A DNA stretch of 7,753 nt from the NCBI GenBank assembly GCA_031257595.1, contig JAIROH010000038.1, positions 1 through 7,753 on the forward strand. The letters run 5' to 3'. The stretch comes from Treponema sp. GTDB lineage: Bacteria > Spirochaetota > Spirochaetia > Treponematales > Breznakiellaceae. The number at the start of each line of letters is the position of its first letter. The first letter of the stretch is position 1. This document shows positions 1 to 5,745 of the stretch, one piece after another. The notes beneath the pieces were generated by a model that ran no database searches, was not told the DNA's origin, and saw only the letters and a list, made by a program, of their open reading frames with translations. Both the position numbers and the translations under genes were made by a program.

Positions 1-118
1 CCTGCCGCAAAACAGCCGGATTATCATTCTGCCCGGCGGCGGGGTTACAAAAGACAACGTTCGGGAAATCTGCGCCGTTTTGGGGGTAAACGAAGCGCAC
101 GGAACGCGGATACTGTAA
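1..118 (+). CDS. cutC: C-terminal end of a CutC-like protein (partial)
   Basis: Only the last 38 codons are present (first full codon at 2, TAA at 116-118); the gene starts left of the window. The peptide reads IIILPGGGVTKDNVREIC and then VNEAHGTRIL, which matches the last beta strand and phosphate-binding-like PGGG loop of the CutC TIM-barrel family, followed by the family's conserved E-x-H. CutC has been called a copper homeostasis protein, but its biochemical role is not settled. The protein ends only four residues after that His-Gly, whereas the CutC proteins I know continue for some 30 or more residues, so this copy is short at the C-terminus or belongs to a shorter subfamily. It converges on icd, 66 bp away. 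The family call rests on one short motif and is moderate. Confidence 0.55.
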   Translation, partial: LPQNSRIIILPGGGVTKDNVREICAVLGVNEAHGTRIL

Positions 119-142
119 AGATTCCGGAACTAACAAAGTTTT

Positions 143-163
143 GGGATTGGCTCTCCCTTTTTT
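143..163 (+). terminator. Weak possible terminator after the cutC-like gene
   Basis: A 4-bp stem (GGGA at 143-146 with TCCC at 154-157, 7-nt loop) is followed at once by six T residues (158-163) on the + strand. The position between two convergent genes fits a terminator, but the stem is short. No T-run follows the matching structure on the - strand, so it would serve only the + strand gene. Confidence 0.25.
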
Positions 164-184
164 CAAATTTTGAACGGCAAGCGC

Positions 185-1375
185 CTATAGCCGTCCCGCA
201 ATCGTGTCGACGAATTCCCAGGAATCAAGCGCCGTTGGCTGCCCGGCGAGTTTTGCGAGGTCGCCTGTCATTTTCCCGGCTTCTATCGTATCCAGGGTCG
301 CTTTTTCAAGGCGCCGGGCGAATTTCGCAAGCGCTTCCGTACCGTCAAGCTCGGCCCGTTTTGCGAGGGCCCCTGTCCAGGCGAAGATCAGCGCCACGGG
401 ATTGGTGCTGGTTTTTTCGCCTTTTTGCCAGCGGTAGTAATGCTGCTGAACCGTGCCGTGGGCGGCTTCGTATTCAAAGGCCCCCAACGGCGAGACAAGG
501 ACGCTTGTCATCATCGCGAGGCTCCCCGAAGCGCTGGCTATCATATCGCTCATCACGTCGCCGTCGTAATTTTTGCAGGCCCAGAGAAAGCCCCCTTCAC
601 CCTTGATCACCCTGGCTACGGCGTCGTCTATCAGCGTATAAAAATAGCTTATCCCCGCTTCGCCGCACTTTGCCTTGAATTCGTTTTCGTAGACTTCGGC
701 AAAGATCCGCTTGAACCTTCCGTCGTAGGTTTTTGAAATCGTGTCTTTCGCGGCAAACCAGACGGGGAGCTTTTCCTCAAGCGCGTAGAGAAAACAGGAT
801 CGGGCAAAGCTCCGTATTGATCCGTCGAAGTTGTGCATACCCTGGACAACGCCGGGGCCCTCGAAATCCGCCACGGTGATCCGGTTCTCGACGCCGTCGA
901 CCCTCGTGTAGACAAGCTCGACCCTGCCGGGGCCTTCTATTTCCATTTCGGCGGCCTTGTATACGTCGCCGTAGGCGTGGCGGCCTATGACGATGGGTTT
1001 TTTCCACGTGGAAACCGAGGCCCTGATCCGGGAAACGGCGATTGGCTTTCGGAACACCGTGCCGTCAAGGATCGCCCTGATCGTGGCGTTGGGGCTTGGA
1101 TGCAGGGCCTTGAGGCCGTATTCTTCTTTACGGGCTGTGTTACTGGTGATCGTCGCGCATTTGACGCCCACGCCCAGGCGCAGTATCGCCCGCGCCGATT
1201 CGGCGCTTACGTTGTCGTCCGTGGCGTCCCGGTTCATGATCCCCAGATCGTAGTATTCGGTTTTAAGATCCACATGGGGAAGGATAAGCTTTTCCTTTAC
1301 CAGAGCCCACAGTACCCTGGTCATCTCGTCCCCGTCTATCTCGACCAGGGGAGTTTTCATTGTAATAAGCGGCAT
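185..1375 (-). CDS. icd: Isocitrate dehydrogenase, type II (eukaryote-like, NADP-type)
   Basis: A cytoplasmic TCA-cycle enzyme that oxidatively decarboxylates isocitrate to 2-oxoglutarate, yielding NAD(P)H. The 396-residue length and motifs match the homodimeric type II family of human IDH1 rather than E. coli Icd. Seen: SPNATIR (94-100), R109, GRHAYGD with R132, K210 before DTISK, NYDGDVMSD (269-277, the metal-binding aspartates), AHGTV (305-309) and TSTNP (322-326). Two positions are unusual: Gln311 stands where IDH1 has Arg314, a contact to the NADP 2'-phosphate, while His312 (IDH1 His315) is kept; and Ala97 replaces the usual Gly. Coenzyme choice is therefore less certain than the fold. 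Two in-frame ATGs exist, at 1375 and 1360; neither has a Shine-Dalgarno site. The first is used here because a good promoter places the transcript start on it. The gene looks monocistronic. Confidence 0.96.
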   Translation of the reverse strand: MPLITMKTPLVEIDGDEMTRVLWALVKEKLILPHVDLKTEYYDLGIMNRDATDDNVSAESARAILRLGVGVKCATITSNTARKEEYGLKALHPSPNATIRAILDGTVFRKPIAVSRIRASVSTWKKPIVIGRHAYGDVYKAAEMEIEGPGRVELVYTRVDGVENRITVADFEGPGVVQGMHNFDGSIRSFARSCFLYALEEKLPVWFAAKDTISKTYDGRFKRIFAEVYENEFKAKCGEAGISYFYTLIDDAVARVIKGEGGFLWACKNYDGDVMSDMIASASGSLAMMTSVLVSPLGAFEYEAAHGTVQQHYYRWQKGEKTSTNPVALIFAWTGALAKRAELDGTEALAKFARRLEKATLDTIEAGKMTGDLAKLAGQPTALDSWEFVDTIAGRL

Positions 1376-1389
1376 AACGGCAGTATACT
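1360..1389 (+). promoter_or_regulatory. Promoter of the macro-domain gene
   Basis: On the + strand TATACT (1384-1389) serves as -10 and TTGTAA (1360-1365, 4 of 6 to TTGACA) as -35, with an 18-bp spacer. The predicted start near 1396 gives a leader of about 30 nt that holds the ribosome site AGGAGG (1414-1419), 6 nt before the ATG at 1426. The -10 lies inside the palindrome AGTATACT (1382-1389), which also supplies the -10 of the opposing icd promoter. Confidence 0.45.
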
Positions 1390-1410
1390 AAAAAGGCGGA
1401 AAAATGTCAT
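1382..1410 (-). promoter_or_regulatory. Promoter of icd, predicting a leaderless transcript
   Basis: On the - strand the -35 box is ATGACA (1405-1410, 5 of 6 to TTGACA) and the -10 box is TATACT (1382-1387, 5 of 6 to TATAAT), with an ideal 17-bp spacer. Initiation 6-7 nt downstream would fall at about 1375-1376, the A of the first icd ATG or the base before it. If the second ATG (1360) is the real start, the leader is about 15 nt and still has no Shine-Dalgarno site. Confidence 0.6.
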
Positions 1411-1425
1411 GCGAGGAGGGTTATT

Positions 1426-1959
1426 ATGGCTGTTATTGAGGTGATACAGGGTGATATAACCGCCGTGGATGTTGACGTTATTGTAAACGCGGCAAACTCC
1501 GCCCTCGCCGGCGGCGGCGGCGTTGACGGGGCGATACACAGGGCCGCGGGACCGGGCCTTCACGAAGCCTGCATGAAAATCGCCGCTGAAAAACGGAAGG
1601 CGGGCGCTTCGTTTTCCGAGCCCTGCCCCACGGGAGAGGCTGTGCTGACAGGCGCTTTTAATCTTCGCTGTAAAGGGATAATCCACACCGCCGGTCCCGT
1701 CTGGCACGGCAGGGGAGAAAGCGGCCTTCTTGCATCCTGTTACCGCAACAGCCTTCTTCTTGCGGAGCAGTCGGGATTCGCCTCGATAGCCTTCCCCAAT
1801 ATCAGTACCGGGGTCTACGGCTACCCGAAAGACCTTGCCGCCGATGTCGCCGTTAAAACGGTGCGGGAAACGCTGCCGGACTGCCCCGGAATAAAGCGGG
1901 TGCTCTTTGTGTGTTTTGACAGGGAAAATTACGGACTTTACCAAACGCGGCTTTCTTAA
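1426..1959 (+). CDS. Macro-domain protein, probable O-acetyl-ADP-ribose deacetylase (MacroD/YmdB type)
   Basis: A 177-residue single-domain cytoplasmic protein. MacroD-type enzymes bind ADP-ribose, hydrolyse O-acetyl-ADP-ribose and can remove mono-ADP-ribose from acidic residues. Motifs in order: QGDIT (8-12, the adenine-contacting Asp10), VNAANSAL (20-27), the catalytic loop GGGGVDGAIHRAAG (29-42) with Asp34 in the place of YmdB Asp35, CPTGEAVLT (67-75), HTAGPVW (87-93) and the diphosphate loop ISTGVYGYP (126-134). Relative to YmdB there is an insertion of roughly nine residues around 54-63, before the CPTG motif. The start is set by AGGAGG six bases upstream. The gene stands alone, divergent from icd, with no ADP-ribosyltransferase or sirtuin in the window, so its in vivo substrate cannot be read from context. 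Family assignment is firm; exact activity is inferred. Confidence 0.93.
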   Translation: MAVIEVIQGDITAVDVDVIVNAANSALAGGGGVDGAIHRAAGPGLHEACMKIAAEKRKAGASFSEPCPTGEAVLTGAFNLRCKGIIHTAGPVWHGRGESGLLASCYRNSLLLAEQSGFASIAFPNISTGVYGYPKDLAADVAVKTVRETLPDCPGIKRVLFVCFDRENYGLYQTRLS

Positions 1960-1981
1960 AATGAATGCCGGGTTTTAAATT

Positions 1982-2001
1982 TGCCGCGGAAAAACGCGGC
2001 A
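1982..2001. other. Stem-loop downstream of the macro gene
   Basis: A perfect 7-bp stem (TGCCGCG at 1982-1988 with CGCGGCA at 1995-2001) closes a GAAAAA loop, 22 nt after the macro gene stop. No T-run follows on either strand, so it is not a standard terminator; it may protect the 3' end of the mRNA. Confidence 0.5.
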
Positions 2002-2099
2002 GTACGGGAATAACCGCCTGTTGTCACGCCAGCCGCATTTTTTAACGGAATTTGTACAAGCCAATTAAAGCAAAAACCTGTTTCGGGCCATATAAACGG

Positions 2100-2133
2100 A
2101 AAGGCCGAAATGTCATTGGCAGATTCGGCTTTT
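2100..2133 (+). terminator. Possible rho-independent terminator of the macro gene
   Basis: AAAGGCCGAA (2100-2109) can pair with TTCGGCTTTT (2124-2133), giving a 10-bp stem that includes one G-T pair and a 14-nt loop; the stem ends in TTTT. It lies 140 nt past the macro gene stop, far for a dedicated terminator, and the T-run is short and part of the stem. The stem itself is clear; its function is inferred. Confidence 0.4.
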
Positions 2134-2144
2134 CCCCATTAGAG

Positions 2145-2268
2145 TTGTTCGATAACTTCAGTTATCGAACAAATTCCTTTAAAACCTGCAAAATGCGGAG
2201 CATTTTGTGAGACTTGTTCAACAACCCGAACCCGATAGGGTTCAGTAAAATAGGTTGTTGAACAAGTC
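2145..2268. repeat. Compact element of three consecutive stem-loops
   Basis: Three near-adjacent inverted repeats fill 124 bp. H1: perfect 12-bp arms 2145-2156 and 2161-2172, loop TTCA. H2: perfect 8-bp arms 2189-2196 and 2200-2207, loop GGA. H3: perfect 16-bp arms 2211-2226 and 2253-2268 enclosing a second 6-bp stem, GAACCC (2228-2233) with GGGTTC (2238-2243). H1 and H3 share the outer words TTGTTC and GAACAA. None is followed by a T-run, so these are not standard terminators. The density and perfection of the arms suggest a dispersed palindromic repeat (REP- or MITE-like) or a structured RNA. Only one copy lies in this window, so its repeat nature is inferred. It sits between the + strand macro gene and the + strand gene remnant. 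Confidence 0.6.
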
Positions 2269-2273
2269 CATTG

Positions 2274-2302
2274 TTGCGGACAGCTTCAAAGCGGGGTATA
2301 TT
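2274..2302 (+). promoter_or_regulatory. Weak promoter-like boxes before the gene remnant
   Basis: TTGCGG (2274-2279) and TATATT (2297-2302, 5 of 6 to TATAAT) are spaced by 17 bp. The -35 matches only at TTG. An isolated AAGGAGG (2307-2313) follows with no start codon at a usable distance. The boxes make sense as the old promoter of the reading frame that starts at 2340. Confidence 0.3.
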
Positions 2303-2339
2303 TCATAAGGAGGCCGGTAACCGGCGCAGGAGCGGAATT

Positions 2340-2411
2340 ATGGAAGACACGACACAGATGCGTGAACCCCAGCGGGGCGGCCTTACGTTTGAAGATGTAT
2401 GGCCCGCGATC
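2340..2411 (+). pseudogene. 5' remnant of a gene of unknown function
   Basis: ATG at 2340 has a good ribosome site (AGGAG at 2328-2332, 7-nt spacer) and starts a peptide running from MEDTTQMREP to GGLTFEDVWPAIT. From memory, LTFEDVW-like starts occur at the N-terminus of a Treponema family of hypothetical, often coiled-coil, proteins; this is recall and not a search result. After about 24 codons the frame turns into arginine- and serine-rich sequence that is only the antisense of the small membrane protein gene, and it stops at 2541-2543. The plausible reading is a gene start whose body has been lost, by deletion or rearrangement, with the break somewhere between about 2405 and 2460. It could instead be a short expressed peptide of 67 residues, which I think less likely. 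Confidence 0.4.
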
Positions 2412-2691
2412 ACAGGTGGCACGGCGCCCGGAAGGGAACGCCGGAGCACTGCCGGCTATTCTTCTTCAAGGCCGAGGTCGTCGCTCCTTCTTCGTTTATC
2501 TCGGTTTCCGGGGCTTTTACCGGTTTTTGTTTTTTGGTTTTAGAGGCGAACGAAAAGGCCTTCGGTCTGTGGTACAGCCGGGCCGCATAGAAAACAAGCA
2601 TCAAATAGAGAACCAGGACTATTGTAACTACTATAACCTGCCAGGAACTGATTACCCCGGCAAGGAGTTTTAGCATTTCCGGTTTAAACAT
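2410..2691 (-). CDS. Small single-helix membrane protein, probably frameshifted near the C-terminus
   Basis: A 93-residue frame, last gene of the - strand set, 8 bp after the HAD gene stop with no Shine-Dalgarno site, so translation is probably coupled. One strong membrane helix lies at about residues 13-38 (VISSWQVIVVTIVLVLYLML is its core), followed by a basic YHRPK and KTKKQK stretch, so the C-terminal part should be cytoplasmic. After EINEEG the frame gives an odd tail ending VPFRAPCHL. Shifting by one base at about 2482-2484 instead gives DDLGLEEE and a TAG at 2456-2458, an acidic ending much more typical of such proteins. A single base lost between GC and GAC would explain this, as would a sequencing error. 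I do not recognise the function; it resembles small conserved spirochaete proteins that I recall only loosely. Confidence 0.6.
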   Translation of the reverse strand: MFKPEMLKLLAGVISSWQVIVVTIVLVLYLMLVFYAARLYHRPKAFSFASKTKKQKPVKAPETEINEEGATTSALKKNSRQCSGVPFRAPCHL

Positions 2692-2699
2692 CGTTTTTA

Positions 2700-3635
2700 T
2701 TATCGGATTTCAAGCAGGGATTGTAAATCCCGAATCACCAAAGACGGAACGGCCTGTTCCCCGGACTTTGCCTGCGGCTCCATGTCCCGCAGCCTCAGGG
2801 AGCGGCGGTCTCCGGCGAAAAGGGCGGTTGCAAAACCCGCCGCCGCCGCGGGAACAATGTCGTTTTTCATATCGTTTCCGATATAGACGGTTTCATTCGG
2901 CCCTATGCCAAGTTCTTTAAGCCGGGTTATGGTTTTTTTAAAAAGCCGGGCGGAGGGCTTTGCCTCCCGTTCCTCAAACGACCAGACAAGAAGGCGCGGA
3001 TCAAAGCCCTTTTCCGAAGGGGTTTTTCCGAAAAAGGCGTCAAAAAGAAGCGGAGAAAAAAACTGGGCGTTGGAAATGATTCCAAGAACAAAAGAACGGC
3101 CGGCCAGCCCGTCAATGGTTTCGGCGGCGCCGGGCATTGGGTATACGGGGTTGACCGCGAGTTCGTACAAAACGGCAAGTTTCCGGGCGGAAAGGGCCTG
3201 TCCCCAGCTTTTGGGAAAAGGACCGTCGTAGCCGGCCCAGATTTCCTCCACGCGGACTTCCGGGAAAGCTTTGCCCGCGGCCTTCGCCGTTTCGTGAAAG
3301 GCCGTTACCTCGGCGCGAAAGTAACGCTTCATCGAAAGCAGGGCCGGATTTTCCCCAGAGCCCGCCGCGTTTGACTCCGGGGCAGCCCCCGATGAAATTT
3401 CCGGCGGATTTCCCGGCAGGTCGTTTGCCGCGCCTATTTCCCCCGCGCCGGAAATAAACAGGGTTCCGTACAGGTCGAAGATAAACGCCTTGATACCGGA
3501 CATTTTCAGCGCAAGCCAATCTTCGCCATTTTTCGGGACGAGGGCTTCCCATTCAGGAGGCAACTCCGCCCTGATCGGAAAAAGCGGGGACGACTTTTGC
3601 CTGATAAGGCCGGCAAGATATTCGGTTTCGTTCAT
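2700..3635 (-). CDS. HAD-superfamily hydrolase, probable phosphatase
   Basis: A 311-residue cytoplasmic protein with all four haloacid-dehalogenase motifs: I, FIFDLYGTL with nucleophile Asp54; II, GIISNAQ with Ser188; III, Lys226 in EAKPSARLF; IV, IGNDMKND with Asp255 and Asp259. Motif I has Tyr at Asp+2 (DLYGT), as in L-2-haloacid dehalogenases and some phosphatases, rather than the DxD of most phosphatases, so the substrate class is uncertain. A helical C1-type cap fits between motifs I and II; it begins with a low-complexity stretch rich in Gly, Ala, Ser, Pro and Glu at about 62-98. About 45 residues precede motif I, longer than usual. The ATG overlaps the glycosyltransferase stop as ATGA, so the two are translationally coupled; dephosphorylating a product of that enzyme is a reasonable guess, not shown. 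Confidence 0.85.
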   Translation of the reverse strand: MNETEYLAGLIRQKSSPLFPIRAELPPEWEALVPKNGEDWLALKMSGIKAFIFDLYGTLFISGAGEIGAANDLPGNPPEISSGAAPESNAAGSGENPALLSMKRYFRAEVTAFHETAKAAGKAFPEVRVEEIWAGYDGPFPKSWGQALSARKLAVLYELAVNPVYPMPGAAETIDGLAGRSFVLGIISNAQFFSPLLFDAFFGKTPSEKGFDPRLLVWSFEEREAKPSARLFKKTITRLKELGIGPNETVYIGNDMKNDIVPAAAAGFATALFAGDRRSLRLRDMEPQAKSGEQAVPSLVIRDLQSLLEIR

Positions 3636-5032
3636 TTGGTAATACCGATAAGGGAAATACGGGACGGATCGAGAAAAAGTTCGAGGAGTTTGGAACGCGA
3701 TATCGACTGGACGACGGGAGACACGGCGGCGCGGCAGCTTTCACGGAGCGTTTTCGCGATCCGTTCCCGCGAATATGACGAAAGAACGGCCGCGCGGTTC
3801 GCCTCAATAAGCGAAGGATCGGGCGCCCATTCGGAAAATCCGTTAAGGAAAGGGTTGATTTCGGCAAGACCGCCGCGAAGCCCCCTGTCTTCGGCGGCAC
3901 GCCGGATAAAGTCTTCCTGCATCGGTTCGTCCATCGCGCCGAAGTCGGGCAGCGAAGAAGCGAAGTACCTGTCTTTAATCATCGCGCCGATTGCGGCGGG
4001 TATTTCCCTGCCGAAAGCGGCGTAAAGCCCGAGCACCGCCTGTTCCAGCCTGTTCTGAAACTGTTCCGGGTAATCTTTGGTTGTTTCGCAGGACGGAAGG
4101 TTAATGGAATCGTAAAAGGCGTCGAAACGCAGCCCCGCTTCTTCAAAATCAACGCATACATAACCGATGCGCCGCCCCGCCACGGCAAGGCCCGCCGTCC
4201 AGGGCTCAAGGAACGAAAAGCCGAACCCTTCTTTTATCGAAGTGGTAACGACCGCGGCGGCGCTTCCCAAAACGCGGGAAAAGCCGGTTCCCGTTCCGGC
4301 TTCAAATTCCACGGGCAGTTCCAGTTCCGCGGCAAGTTCTTTCCAGCGGCGGTACACGGCCGTATCCCGCCCGGTTGTGGGCGGCTGGGTTACCGCGATG
4401 GTCTTCCCTTCGGGAACAAAAAGCGAAAGCAAAAGGATTTCGCCGAGGTTTTTCCGCCTGATTCCCCGTACCGGATACAGATACCGGCTGCGTTCAAGGC
4501 CCGGATCGGCGGTGACGGGACTCACTTCGTTGGGGATAAGGTGAAGCCCTTCACGCTTGAGACCCGCCGCGAGCAGAAAGGCGTAGTCCCGGCTGTTGAT
4601 GACCGCGTAGTGGCAGTTTTCGGGATATTCCTCGCCGGCGTAGACATCCGGCCGGAAATCTTCGGCAAGATCGTGGTTTTGAAGGAGCAGACATTCGCCG
4701 CGGCCAAGTTCTTTGAGGGCGGCAAGGAGGGCGCCGTTTTTCCGTATCAGGGGATTGTGGACGACAATAACATCGGCCCTGTTCCAGACCGGCTTAACCG
4801 CTTCCAGTACGGCGGCGGCAAGGTCCCTTCCTTTGGCGGGCCGCCACTGATCGTAGTGCAGTTCGGGGATCACCTTTACCGGTATGTTTTCCCAGGCCAA
4901 AGACGCCGCGGGTTCCTCGCCGCTTAGAACCAGAACCTCGTCGCCCGCTTCAAGCAGGGCCTGGGCCTGGTGCAGAACAACCGTGGTAACTCCGCCAGGT
5001 TTAAGATGGTAATGAAGAAGGGCTATTTTCAA
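3632..5032 (-). CDS. GT-B glycosyltransferase (GT4-like)
   Basis: A 466-residue protein without signal peptide or membrane segment. The N-terminal domain begins with MKIALLHYHLKPGGVTTVV, the nucleotide-fold start and glycine loop of GT-B enzymes, and contains VIVVHNPL (88-95) and QNHDLAEDF (118-126). The C-terminal domain has RGIRRKN (189-195), where basic residues usually bind the donor diphosphate, and KEGFGFSFLEPW (267-278), a clear E-x7-E motif (Glu268, Glu276) of GT4-type retaining transferases. About 150 residues follow the core. The start codon is TTG at 5030-5032 with only a weak GGA upstream, 20 bp after the permease stop. The downstream HAD gene overlaps by 4 bp. Donor and acceptor cannot be told from sequence; a sugar-phosphate or phosphoglycerate acceptor would suit the HAD partner. 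Confidence 0.85.
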   Translation of the reverse strand: MKIALLHYHLKPGGVTTVVLHQAQALLEAGDEVLVLSGEEPAASLAWENIPVKVIPELHYDQWRPAKGRDLAAAVLEAVKPVWNRADVIVVHNPLIRKNGALLAALKELGRGECLLLQNHDLAEDFRPDVYAGEEYPENCHYAVINSRDYAFLLAAGLKREGLHLIPNEVSPVTADPGLERSRYLYPVRGIRRKNLGEILLLSLFVPEGKTIAVTQPPTTGRDTAVYRRWKELAAELELPVEFEAGTGTGFSRVLGSAAAVVTTSIKEGFGFSFLEPWTAGLAVAGRRIGYVCVDFEEAGLRFDAFYDSINLPSCETTKDYPEQFQNRLEQAVLGLYAAFGREIPAAIGAMIKDRYFASSLPDFGAMDEPMQEDFIRRAAEDRGLRGGLAEINPFLNGFSEWAPDPSLIEANRAAVLSSYSRERIAKTLRESCRAAVSPVVQSISRSKLLELFLDPSRISLIGITK

Positions 5033-5052
5033 CTGTAATCCGTACGGGCCGT

Positions 5053-5745
5053 TTACTGTTCCGGACGCAGTTCAATGCCTCCCCCGGTTTTCGCAAGGGC
5101 CCTTACAATACAAGATAACGCAAAATTGATAATAAAGTAAACCAGGGCGATAAAGCAGTACAGCACAAAAATATGGGCGCTTGAAATCACCGTATCTTTG
5201 GAGATGATTCCCATAAGCTGTTTTGAGTTGAAGAAAAATTCCGCGATGGCAAACTGGGCGAAAAACGAAGTGTCTTTGATCGTCGTGATGACCTGGCTCA
5301 TCAGCGACGGAACGATGCGCCTGAAACACTGGGGCAGCACAATGTAGGCGAGGGTCTGAATAAAGTTAAAACCCTGGGAACGGGCCGCCTCGAACTGACC
5401 CTTGTCGATGGAGTTAAGGCCGCCGCGCACGATCTCGGCGATTACCGACGAAGTGTACAGGGTAAGGCCCAGACAGCCCCGGATAAGATAATTGCCGAAC
5501 GGCAGCATAAAAACGCTGATCAGTATCCAGAGCAGCAGCGGAGTGCTGCGGAAGATTTCAATATAAACCGAAGCGATGCGGCCGAGAACGCGCTTTTCGT
5601 AATTCCGGCACAGGGCCAAAACCGAACCCAGCGCGATTGAAAGCAGAACCGTCGCGACAGAAACGAAGATCGTCGTCCGCAGTCCCGTCAGTATGTAACG
5701 GACGTTGGCGGGCCTGAAAATATCGGCAAAAACCTGGACGCTCAT
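5053..5745 (-). CDS. Polar amino-acid ABC transporter, permease subunit 2
   Basis: A 230-residue inner-membrane protein of the HisM/HisQ/GlnP family. It has about five hydrophobic segments (near 17-46, 58-82, 90-108, 140-170 and 187-215) and the ATPase-contacting EAA loop as EAARSQGFNFIQTLAYIVLP (119-138), with the conserved Glu, Ala-Ala and Gly. It would pair with the upstream permease as a heterodimer across the membrane. The start ATG overlaps the stop of that permease as ATGA, so the two should be made in equal amounts. The Q-rich or basic features that would hint at the transported amino acid are not visible here. Confidence 0.94.
   Translation of the reverse strand: MSVQVFADIFRPANVRYILTGLRTTIFVSVATVLLSIALGSVLALCRNYEKRVLGRIASVYIEIFRSTPLLLWILISVFMLPFGNYLIRGCLGLTLYTSSVIAEIVRGGLNSIDKGQFEAARSQGFNFIQTLAYIVLPQCFRRIVPSLMSQVITTIKDTSFFAQFAIAEFFFNSKQLMGIISKDTVISSAHIFVLYCFIALVYFIINFALSCIVRALAKTGGGIELRPEQ

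Noticed and set aside
163..177. Palindrome TTCAAATTTTGAA between the cutC-like gene and icd
   Set aside because: It is AT-rich with no room for a loop and no flanking evidence, so it cannot be told from chance.
833..1444. Long + strand open frame of 203 codons antisense to icd
   Set aside because: It is a shadow of the GC-rich icd gene, has no family motif, lacks a ribosome site, and runs through the promoter region into the macro gene start.
1357..1944. Long - strand open frame antisense to the macro-domain gene
   Set aside because: The + strand frame carries the full macro-domain motif set and AGGAGG; the antisense frame has no recognisable domain.
2145..2268. Three hairpins as a CRISPR array or tRNA-like structure
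   Set aside because: The repeats differ in sequence and length, spacing is irregular, and no cloverleaf with T-loop or acceptor stem can be drawn.
2145..2268. H1 or H3 as rho-independent terminators for the macro gene or the - strand gene set
   Set aside because: Neither arm is followed by a T-run on either strand; they may still act by RNA structure but not as standard terminators.
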